Position numbers and translations under genes: made by a program. Below the pieces are notes generated by a model that did not search any database, was not told the origin of the DNA, and saw only the letters and a list, made by a program, of their open reading frames with translations. A stretch of DNA of 7,040 bases from JAEYZM01 sp943372195 (lineage in GTDB: Bacteria; Bacteroidota; Bacteroidia; Sphingobacteriales; Sphingobacteriaceae). The stretch is from the NCBI GenBank assembly GCA_943372195.1, contig CALRXS010000024.1, positions 1 through 7,040 of the forward strand, read 5' to 3'. Numbering within the stretch: the first letter of the stretch is position 1; each line of letters begins with the position of its first letter. Shown here one piece after another: positions 1 to 5,630 of the stretch.

Positions 1-790
1 CGGTACATTAGTAATGCCAGCGATCAATGTAAACGATTCGGTTACTAAGAGTAAGTTTGATAATAAATACGGATGTAGAGAATCTTTAGTAGATGCTATT
101 AGAAGAGCTACAGATGTGATGATGGCAGGTAAAGTTGCAGTAGTATGTGGCTTTGGTGACGTAGGTAAGGGATCAGCAGATTCATTATCGAATGCAGGTG
201 TGAGAGTAATTGTTACAGAGATCGATCCGATTTGTGCTTTACAAGCAGCGATGGAAGGATACGAAGTGAAGAAATTATCTACAGCTATTAATGAGGCAGA
301 TATCATTGTAACAGCTACAGGTAACTTCAACATTGTAACAGCAGAGCATTTCAAATCAATGAAAGACAAAGCGATTGTATGTAACATCGGTCACTTCGAT
401 AACGAAATCGATATGGCTTGGTTGAATGCAAACTATGGTAATACAAAAGTTGAAATCAAACCACAAGTTGATAAGTATACAATTGATGGTAATGATATTA
501 TTGTATTAGCAGAAGGACGTTTAGTGAATTTAGGTTGTGCAACAGGCCACCCTTCATTTGTAATGTCGAACTCATTTACAAATCAAACATTAGCTCAATT
601 AGAGTTATGGAATAATTCAGATAAGTACGAGAATAAAGTGTACACTTTACCTAAGCACTTAGATGAGAAGGTAGCAAGATTACACTTAGCGAAAATCGGC
701 GTAGAGCTAGAAGAGTTAAACGAAGATCAAGCAAAATATATCGGGGTACCGAAGAATGGGCCGTTTAAGAACGACGCATACAGATACTAA
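1..790 (+). CDS. ahcY: Adenosylhomocysteinase (S-adenosyl-L-homocysteine hydrolase), 3' part
   Basis: Cytosolic NAD-dependent enzyme that reversibly splits S-adenosylhomocysteine into adenosine and homocysteine, clearing the product inhibitor of methyltransferases. The reading frame is open from base 2 (GTLV before the first ATG at 14), so that ATG is internal: the family is about 430-470 residues and roughly 170 N-terminal residues lie outside the window. Counting from the ATG at 14, TKSKFDN (11-17) carries the lysine and aspartate matching human K186 and D190, C21 matches C195, the NAD-binding loop GFGDVGKG is at 46-53, and the NIGHFDNEID and NSFTNQTLAQ blocks follow. It ends with the typical family terminus YRY, so the 3' end is intact. 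It is followed by its own terminator and looks like a core chromosomal gene flanking the polysaccharide locus. Identification is very secure. Confidence 0.97.
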   Translation, partial: GTLVMPAINVNDSVTKSKFDNKYGCRESLVDAIRRATDVMMAGKVAVVCGFGDVGKGSADSLSNAGVRVIVTEIDPICALQAAMEGYEVKKLSTAINEADIIVTATGNFNIVTAEHFKSMKDKAIVCNIGHFDNEIDMAWLNANYGNTKVEIKPQVDKYTIDGNDIIVLAEGRLVNLGCATGHPSFVMSNSFTNQTLAQLELWNNSDKYENKVYTLPKHLDEKVARLHLAKIGVELEELNEDQAKYIGVPKNGPFKNDAYRY

Positions 791-815
791 AAAAAAGCGC
801 TTCGGCGCTTTTTTT
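791..815 (+). terminator. Rho-independent terminator of ahcY with UUCG tetraloop
   Basis: AGCGC (796-800) and GCGCT (805-809) form a GC-rich stem closed by the extra-stable C(UUCG)G tetraloop at 801-804. The stem is extended by A-T pairs between the A run at 791-796 and the T run at 809-815. It begins directly after the ahcY stop codon. The A run before the stem means the reverse strand also has a T run, so it could act in both directions. Confidence 0.92.
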
Positions 816-817
816 CA

Positions 818-851
818 TTGTAGTATTTCTGCAATCAATACATTATATTTG
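818..851 (+). promoter_or_regulatory. Predicted Bacteroidota-type promoter for the polysaccharide operon
   Basis: TATATTTG at 844-851 is an exact match to the Bacteroidota -7 consensus TAnnTTTG. A TTG at 818-820, 23 bp upstream, could serve as the -33 element, at the long end of the usual spacing. Transcription would begin near 857, leaving a leader of about 35 nt before the ATG at 892. It lies between the ahcY terminator and the first operon gene, where a promoter is expected. The -7 match is seen directly; the -33 assignment is weaker. Confidence 0.65.
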
Positions 852-861
852 TCGTCATCAC

Positions 862-891
862 TAAGCGCTTAAAAAATTAAAAAAATTAAAA
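862..891 (+). promoter_or_regulatory. Operon leader: 10-bp palindrome plus A-rich translation start region
   Basis: TAAGCGCTTA (862-871) is a perfect palindrome just downstream of the predicted start point, followed by an almost pure A/T stretch (871-891) reaching the ATG. There is no Shine-Dalgarno sequence; A-rich upstream regions are usual for Bacteroidota translation starts. The core AAGCGCTT also occurs in the ahcY terminator (795-802). The palindrome could be an operator or a chance echo of the terminator stem; the sequence alone does not decide. Confidence 0.35.
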
Positions 892-1875
892 ATGAATTAC
901 TTAGGACCTGAATTAGCAAAATTTTCAGAACAAATTGATTTCGCAATCAAGAATTATCAAAAACATGGTAAAAGAATTTCAGATTTTAAAAACATCGTAA
1001 TCTCTGGCTTAGGTGGTTCTGGTATATCAGGACGAGTAATAAAAAGTTATTATATCAATAAAATTTCAATCCCGATAGAAACAGTTTCAGATTATCAATT
1101 ACCTGCATTTGTTAATAATGATTCATTAGTGATATTGTGTTCTTATTCTGGTAATACAGAAGAAACTTTAAGTGCATACGATGATGCAAAATTAAAAGGA
1201 GCATACTGTTTGATCTTATCTACTGGTGGTAAAATTTCTGAAAAAGCAGCATTCGATAATTTTATTGTTTATAAAGCTGAATCTGGTTATCAACCTAGAG
1301 TAGCATTTGGTTACCCAATAACTTATTTGTTCTTGATATTTTCAGAATTATTAGAGTTAAACATTGAAAATGAATTATCGAGTATCAAAAGTAAAGTAAA
1401 TGATGTAGACACTTATGTTCGCCGTGCAAATTATGTACGTCATGAATTCCGATCTACTATAAGAAATAAATATGTTATAATAGCTTCTCCAGACATGGAA
1501 GCTTTAGCCATTCGCTTTGCACAACAAGTACAAGAGAATGCAAAGTTGGAAGCTTTTGTGGTGGTAATACCAGAAGCAAATCATAATGTCATTGAAAGTT
1601 ATTATCAAAAATGGCCAAGTAATTACATCATGATGAACTCAGGTGAAAATACACGTATCAATTTACGATTTAAATTTATCAAAGAATTATTAGAATCGTA
1701 TGATTCTAAGGTGTTGGAATTAGATATAAAACCGATGACAGTACAAAATATTTATGATGTAGTATATGTTATGGATTGGGTAAGTTTGCAAATTGCAGAT
1801 GAAGTTGTGGCAATTTCAAATCAAATAAAAAATATAAATTCTTTAAAAAGTTTTTTAACTTCTATAGATAACTAG
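892..1875 (+). CDS. Bifunctional phosphoglucose/phosphomannose isomerase family protein (SIS domain)
   Basis: Predicted cytosolic sugar isomerase of 327 residues, the normal length for the archaeal-type PGI/PMI family. It would interconvert fructose-6-P with glucose-6-P and mannose-6-P, the latter feeding GDP-mannose for the next gene. The N-terminal SIS domain shows the glycine-rich loop GLGGSGISG (39-47) and the phosphate-binding block SYSGNTEE (84-91), then YQPRVAFGY (133-141). E215 and H231 (in ANHN) are 16 residues apart, the spacing I recall for the catalytic Glu203/His219 pair of the Pyrobaculum aerophilum enzyme. The C-terminal part fits the bact-PGI_C domain. The tail (about 305-313) lacks an obvious counterpart of the threonine linked to mannose activity, so dual specificity is inferred. 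First gene of the operon, 4 bp before gmd. The start follows an A-rich leader and has no competitor upstream. Confidence 0.88.
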   Translation: MNYLGPELAKFSEQIDFAIKNYQKHGKRISDFKNIVISGLGGSGISGRVIKSYYINKISIPIETVSDYQLPAFVNNDSLVILCSYSGNTEETLSAYDDAKLKGAYCLILSTGGKISEKAAFDNFIVYKAESGYQPRVAFGYPITYLFLIFSELLELNIENELSSIKSKVNDVDTYVRRANYVRHEFRSTIRNKYVIIASPDMEALAIRFAQQVQENAKLEAFVVVIPEANHNVIESYYQKWPSNYIMMNSGENTRINLRFKFIKELLESYDSKVLELDIKPMTVQNIYDVVYVMDWVSLQIADEVVAISNQIKNINSLKSFLTSIDN

Positions 1876-1879
1876 TTCT

Positions 1880-3019
1880 ATGAAAAAAGTAGCATTAATA
1901 ACAGGTATAACAGGACAAGACGGTGCATATTTAGCTGAGTTTCTTTTAAAAAAAGGGTATAAAGTTCATGGTTTAAAGCGAAGAAGTTCGTTATTCAATA
2001 CAGATAGAATAGATCATTTATACCAAGATAAACATGAAAATAATGTTAATCTTAAATTACATTATGGGGATCTTACAGATTCGACAAACTTAATTCGTAT
2101 AATACAAGAGACTCAGCCTGATGAAATATACAATCTAGCAGCAATGAGTCATGTTAAAGTGAGTTTTGATACACCTGAATATACTGCAAATGCAGATGGT
2201 ATTGGTACACTTAGAATACTTGAAGCAGTAAGAATTTTAGGATTATCAAATAAAACAAAAATATATCAAGCTAGTACTTCAGAATTATATGGCCTAGTAC
2301 AAGAGGTGCCACAATCAGAAAAAACACCATTTTATCCACGCTCACCATATGCAGTTGCGAAAATGTACGCATATTGGATTACTGTAAACTATAGAGAGGC
2401 ATATGGAATGTATGCATGTAATGGTATATTATTCAATCACGAAAGTCCAATAAGAGGGGAAACTTTTGTGACAAGAAAAATTACTAGGGCCGCTGCAAAA
2501 ATCGCATTAGGTCAACAAGAAAAATTGTACCTAGGTAATTTAGATGCTCAGCGCGATTGGGGCCATGCTAAGGACTATGTTGAAGCAATGTATCTAATTC
2601 TTCAACAAGAAAAACCTGAAGATTTTGTAATTGCTACTGGTATTACAACAGCTGTGCGAGAATTTGTTCGCATGAGTTTTGCAGAGTTAGGAATTGAAGT
2701 TGAGTTTTCAGGAAAAAATGAAAATGAACGTGGTGTTGTTATAAATATTGACAAAGATATCTTTACTGAGTTAGGACTTGATGTAAATGCTGTAAAAATT
2801 GGTCAAACTGTTGTTTTGGTTGACCCCCAATATTATAGACCAACTGAAGTAGAGCTTTTAATTGGAGATCCTACAAAGTCAAATACGAAGTTAAATTGGA
2901 AACCTAAATATGATTTACAAGCTTTAGTTAAAGATATGATACAATCAGATCTTCATTTGATGAAAAAAGATCAGTATTTGAAAGAGGGTGGGTTTAGAGC
3001 GAATAATTATTTTGAATAA
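1880..3019 (+). CDS. gmd: GDP-mannose 4,6-dehydratase
   Basis: Converts GDP-D-mannose to GDP-4-keto-6-deoxy-D-mannose in the cytosol, the branch point to GDP-L-fucose, GDP-D-rhamnose, GDP-perosamine and related sugars. It is an extended short-chain dehydrogenase of 379 residues, the normal length. Visible motifs: NADP-binding GITGQDG (9-15), the KRRSS segment (33-37), GDLTDS (63-68), and the catalytic set T133 and E135 in ASTSELYG with Y157 and K161 in YAVAK. The NHESPIRGETFVTRK block (186-200) and the RDWGHAKDYVEAM block (225-237) are diagnostic for Gmd rather than other epimerase/dehydratases. It begins 4 bp after the isomerase stop and ends 1 bp before the next ATG. No reductase, aminotransferase or epimerase that would decide the final GDP-sugar is seen in the window unless the later aminotransferase does so, which its sequence argues against. 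Confidence 0.96.
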   Translation: MKKVALITGITGQDGAYLAEFLLKKGYKVHGLKRRSSLFNTDRIDHLYQDKHENNVNLKLHYGDLTDSTNLIRIIQETQPDEIYNLAAMSHVKVSFDTPEYTANADGIGTLRILEAVRILGLSNKTKIYQASTSELYGLVQEVPQSEKTPFYPRSPYAVAKMYAYWITVNYREAYGMYACNGILFNHESPIRGETFVTRKITRAAAKIALGQQEKLYLGNLDAQRDWGHAKDYVEAMYLILQQEKPEDFVIATGITTAVREFVRMSFAELGIEVEFSGKNENERGVVINIDKDIFTELGLDVNAVKIGQTVVLVDPQYYRPTEVELLIGDPTKSNTKLNWKPKYDLQALVKDMIQSDLHLMKKDQYLKEGGFRANNYFE

Positions 3020-3020
3020 G

Positions 3021-4304
3021 ATGAGTAACACAAGTAAAATTGCAATTATTGGTTTAGGTTATGTAGGTTTGCCTCTAGCAATAGAGTTTGCTAAAAAATA
3101 TAGAGTATTAGGTTTTGATATAAATTTAGATAGAGTTACAGAGCTTCAAAATGGTAAAGACAGAACTCTTGAAGCAGATTTAGAGGGCATGAAATATGCT
3201 ATGAGTTTAGATCTTGAAAAAATAGGTCTTTCATTCTCAAGTAATGTTGAAGACTTAAAAGATTATAATGTTTTTATCGTTACTGTACCTACGCCAATCG
3301 ATCAATTTAAAGCACCTGATTTAACTCCATTAATTAAGGCTTCAGAAATGCTTGGCAAGGTTATCAAAAAAGATGATATTGTAATTTATGAATCTACTGT
3401 TTACCCTGGTTGTACCGAAGAAGATTGCGTGCCAGTTTTAGAGAAATTTTCAGGTCTAAAATTTAATCAAGATTTCTTCTGTGGTTATTCTCCAGAAAGA
3501 ATAAATCCGGGTGATAAAATTAATACACTTACAAAAATTAAAAAAGTAACTTCTGGTTCAACTCCAGAGATTGCAAATATAGTTGATGATTTATATGCTA
3601 GTATTATTACTGCTGGCACGCATAAAGCTCCTAGTATAAAAGTAGCAGAAGCTAGTAAAGCAATTGAGAACGCTCAACGTGATGTGAATATTTCTTTCGT
3701 AAATGAGCTGTCATTAATTTTTGACAGAATAGGAATTGATACACACGATGTATTAGAAGCTGCTGGTACTAAATGGAATTTCTTAAAGTATAAACCAGGT
3801 TTAGTGGGAGGTCATTGCATAGGTGTAGACCCTTATTATTTAGCACACAAAGCAGAAGCGCTTGGTTATCACCCACAAGTTATTTTATCAGGTAGAAGAG
3901 TGAACGATAATATGGGCATGTTCGTTGCGAATAAAGTCGTAAAACTAATGATAGGGAAAGGTCATACTATTAAAGGTGCTAATGCTTTAATTTTGGGTAT
4001 TACTTTCAAAGAAAATTGCCCGGATGTTAGAAACACTAAAGTAGTTGACATCTATAATGAGTTGAAGCAATTCGAAATTAATGTGGATGTTTACGATCCA
4101 TGGGCTGATACAGCTGAAGTTAAACACGAATATAAAATAGATTTATTGCCAAAGTTAAATGGTAAGAAATATGATTCTGTAATAGTCGCAGTATCTCACG
4201 ATAAATTCTTAGAAATTGATTTCAAACAATTGCAAGCTAATAATACTGTAATATTTGATACCAAAGCATTTATCGATCGAAATTTGGTTGACGGCAGATT
4301 ATAA
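3021..4304 (+). CDS. Nucleotide sugar 6-dehydrogenase, TviB/WbpO type (UDP-GlcNAc or UDP-GalNAc to the uronic acid)
   Basis: NAD-dependent dehydrogenase of the UDP-glucose/GDP-mannose dehydrogenase family, oxidising C6 of a UDP-N-acetylhexosamine in two steps. It has 427 residues with all three domains. The N-terminal Rossmann loop GLGYVG is at 11-16, VPTP at 89-92, and YESTVYPGC with catalytic-type E124 at 123-131. The central helix has K213 and N217 (EASKAIENAQRD). The nucleophile C266 sits in GLVGGHCIGVDPYYL, and the C-terminal FKENCPDVRNT (329-339) binds the UDP-sugar. The AAGTKWNF and VGGHCIGVDPYYL wording resembles TviB/WbpO/CapL rather than WbpA. I chose the ATG at 3021, one base after the gmd stop, because an ATG at 2988 would add 11 residues not typical of the family and overlap gmd by 32 bp. 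With the neighbouring 3-amino pathway genes, UDP-GlcNAc is the likeliest substrate, but UDP-GalNAc is not excluded. Confidence 0.9.
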   Translation: MSNTSKIAIIGLGYVGLPLAIEFAKKYRVLGFDINLDRVTELQNGKDRTLEADLEGMKYAMSLDLEKIGLSFSSNVEDLKDYNVFIVTVPTPIDQFKAPDLTPLIKASEMLGKVIKKDDIVIYESTVYPGCTEEDCVPVLEKFSGLKFNQDFFCGYSPERINPGDKINTLTKIKKVTSGSTPEIANIVDDLYASIITAGTHKAPSIKVAEASKAIENAQRDVNISFVNELSLIFDRIGIDTHDVLEAAGTKWNFLKYKPGLVGGHCIGVDPYYLAHKAEALGYHPQVILSGRRVNDNMGMFVANKVVKLMIGKGHTIKGANALILGITFKENCPDVRNTKVVDIYNELKQFEINVDVYDPWADTAEVKHEYKIDLLPKLNGKKYDSVIVAVSHDKFLEIDFKQLQANNTVIFDTKAFIDRNLVDGRL

Positions 4305-5437
4305 TGAATATAAAAAATTTAGACCTTTATAAACAGTACGAAAAAATCAAATCAGAAATTGATTTCGCTATTGCTGATTGTCTAAATTCTACTGAATTTA
4401 TTAATGGTAAAATAGTTAATATATTTTCTGAAAACTTATCTATATACTTAGATGATTCTTATATAATTCCTTGTGCAAATGGCACTGATGCTTTACAAAT
4501 TGCATTGATGTCGCTCGATCTGCAAGAAGATGATGAAATCATTTTACCAGCATTCACCTATATAGCAACGGCTGAAGTAATTGCTTTATTAAAACTCAAA
4601 GCAGTTCTAGTAGATGTAAATGAGAATGATTTCAATATTTCTATTGATGCAATTCGTAATGCTATTACACCTAAAACTAAGTGTATAGTTCCGGTGCATT
4701 TATTCGGACAAGCAAGTGATATGCAAAGTATCATGCTAATTGCTAAAGAGCATAATCTACATGTAATTGAAGATACTGCACAATCAATAGCTACTGATTT
4801 TATTTATGCAGATGGAACAAAAAAGAAAGCAGGTACAATTGGCAATATTGGTACGTTATCATTCTTCCCTACCAAAAATTTAGGCGCATTCGGTGATGCA
4901 GGCGCAATTATATGTAAGGATGAAACCCTATTCAAGAAAATAAAAATGATTACCAATCATGGTCAATCAAAAAAATATCATCATGAATTAATTGGAGTAA
5001 ACTCTCGGCTCGATTCAATACAAGCCGCTATCTTAAACGTAAAATTAAAATACCTAAACGAATATATTCATAAGCGTCAAAGTATTGCAAAGTATTACGA
5101 TGAACATTTAGCGAATATTGATCAATTAATTATACCCCCAAGAACTAATTATTCAACACATACATTTCATCAATATACCTTACGCGTATTAAATAATAAA
5201 CGTGACGAATTGAAATCCTTTTTACAAGAAAAATGTATACCATCAATGATCTATTATCCAATGCCAGTTCATAAACAAGAAGCATATAAAAATTGGAATA
5301 TTGGAGCAGGTGGAGTTATCGTATCTGAGAGACTTTGTAAGGAAGTTTTATCAATCCCAATTCATACAGAGTTGACGGAAGTTGAGATGAAATATATAGT
5401 TGATTCTATAAAGGCGTTTTTCCAAAACAATCGCTGA
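4304..5437 (+). CDS. WbpE-like UDP-3-keto-GlcNAcA aminotransferase (DegT/DnrJ/EryC1/StrS family)
   Basis: PLP-dependent aminotransferase of 377 residues. By family and context it transfers the amino group of glutamate to the 3-keto sugar formed by the WbpB-type oxidoreductase, giving UDP-GlcNAc(3N)A. Seen motifs: ANGTDALQIAL (58-68), PAFTYIATAE (82-91) contacting cofactor, EDTAQS (156-161) with D157 for the pyridine nitrogen, and SFFPTKNLGAFGDAGA (186-201) with the Schiff-base lysine K191. NHGQSKKYHH and GVNSRLDSIQAAIL (231-244) are shared closely with P. aeruginosa WbpE, stronger than to GDP-perosamine synthases. Its ATG overlaps the previous stop in TAATG, implying translational coupling. 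The last codon and the TGA stop lie inside the left arm of the intergenic hairpin array (5431 onwards), so the 3' end of the gene doubles as structured sequence. Confidence 0.9.
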   Translation: MNIKNLDLYKQYEKIKSEIDFAIADCLNSTEFINGKIVNIFSENLSIYLDDSYIIPCANGTDALQIALMSLDLQEDDEIILPAFTYIATAEVIALLKLKAVLVDVNENDFNISIDAIRNAITPKTKCIVPVHLFGQASDMQSIMLIAKEHNLHVIEDTAQSIATDFIYADGTKKKAGTIGNIGTLSFFPTKNLGAFGDAGAIICKDETLFKKIKMITNHGQSKKYHHELIGVNSRLDSIQAAILNVKLKYLNEYIHKRQSIAKYYDEHLANIDQLIIPPRTNYSTHTFHQYTLRVLNNKRDELKSFLQEKCIPSMIYYPMPVHKQEAYKNWNIGAGGVIVSERLCKEVLSIPIHTELTEVEMKYIVDSIKAFFQNNR

Positions 5438-5595
5438 TAAATCAGCGAGATTACAATCTTTATCTTCGTATTTTATGACGGCGATGAATCGCCTCTGGCC
5501 TTACAGATAGAATTTCTATCTGTAAGGCAAAGGGTGATTCATCACCCTTAAGGGATACAATTGAATGAACTTGTAACCCGTTGATTTATCAACGG
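5431..5595. repeat. Nested inverted repeat: five hairpins symmetric about position 5513
   Basis: Five local hairpins are seen: H1 5431-5437/5442-5448 (loop TAAA), H2 5480-5484/5489-5493 (TGAA), H3 5498-5510/5516-5528 (13 bp, loop AATTT), H4 5530-5537/5542-5549 (TTCA) and H5 5578-5584/5589-5595 (TTTA). All share one symmetry centre: H1 is the inverted copy of H5 and H2 of H4, so each pair can also pair long-range around H3. TTACAA (5451-5456) and TTGTAA (5571-5576) match with a one-base shift. H1, H2, H4 and H5 all contain GATNNATC (5436, 5483, 5536, 5583; spacing 47, 53, 47). The left end covers the last codon and stop of the aminotransferase; the right end is a terminator. It could be a foldback MITE-like element, a structured RNA, or a protein-binding or recombination site. 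I see no clear target duplication and no coding function. Confidence 0.85.
5498..5528. repeat. Central 13-bp perfect hairpin
   Basis: GCCTTACAGATAG (5498-5510) and its exact complement CTATCTGTAAGGC (5516-5528) flank a 5-base loop. It is the strongest single stem in the intergenic region and sits at the symmetry centre of the larger inverted repeat. It is followed by AAAGGG, not by a T run, so it is not an intrinsic terminator on this strand; it could stabilise the 3' end of the upstream mRNA. Confidence 0.85.
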
Positions 5596-5605
5596 TATTT
5601 TTTTT
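5578..5605 (+). terminator. Rho-independent terminator of the upstream operon (fifth hairpin)
   Basis: CCGTTGA (5578-5584) pairs with TCAACGG (5589-5595) around a TTTA loop, followed after two bases by eight T residues (5598-5605). This is standard intrinsic terminator geometry and would end the operon beginning at 892. The right stem arm can alternatively pair with the first hairpin 130 bp upstream, which might change termination efficiency. The T run merges into the -7 element of the next promoter. Confidence 0.8.
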
Positions 5606-5612
5606 AGTTTTG
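5581..5612 (+). promoter_or_regulatory. Predicted Bacteroidota promoter for the acetyltransferase-oxidoreductase unit
   Basis: TAGTTTTG at 5605-5612 matches TAnnTTTG exactly, and TTG at 5581-5583 lies 21 bp upstream as a -33 element, an ideal spacing. Transcription would start near 5617-5619, only about 12-14 nt before the ATG at 5631. The -33 element is inside the left arm of the terminator hairpin and the -7 element begins on the last T of its T run, so terminator and promoter are overlaid. A second, imperfect -7-like sequence, TATCTTCG (5619-5626), follows. Confidence 0.6.
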
Positions 5613-5630
5613 TTTTTATATCTTCGTCAC

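Noticed and set aside
220..227. Another GATNNATC (GATCGATC) inside ahcY
   Set aside because: A six-fixed-base motif is expected once or more by chance in 7 kb; this copy is in coding sequence without a flanking stem.
2988..3020. Upstream ATG for the nucleotide sugar dehydrogenase
   Set aside because: It would overlap gmd by 32 bp and add 11 residues before the usual short lead into the Rossmann strand; ATG 3021 directly after the gmd stop fits better.
4356..4368. 13-base match AAATTGATTTCGC shared with 932-944
   Set aside because: Both copies are inside unrelated coding sequences for similar IDFA residues; short AT-rich coincidence with no structure around it.
4304..5437. GDP-perosamine synthase as the aminotransferase's identity, given gmd nearby
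   Set aside because: The GVNSRLDSIQAAIL, NHGQSKKYHH and SFFPTKNLGAFGD segments resemble WbpE, and the adjacent 6-dehydrogenase, acetyltransferase and WbpB-like genes complete the WbpE pathway.
5431..5595. Integron attC site
   Set aside because: Although imperfectly palindromic, it lacks the RYYYAAC/GTTRRRY core sites and the extrahelical-base layout, and there is no cassette array.
5431..5595. CRISPR-like repeat array
   Set aside because: The repeated units are self-palindromic and mirror-arranged, not direct repeats with unique spacers, and no cas gene is near.
5610..5630. TTG upstream start for the acetyltransferase
   Set aside because: The TTG is the last part of the TAGTTTTG promoter element, upstream of the predicted transcription start, and the seven extra residues do not fit the family N-terminus; the ATG at 5631 does.
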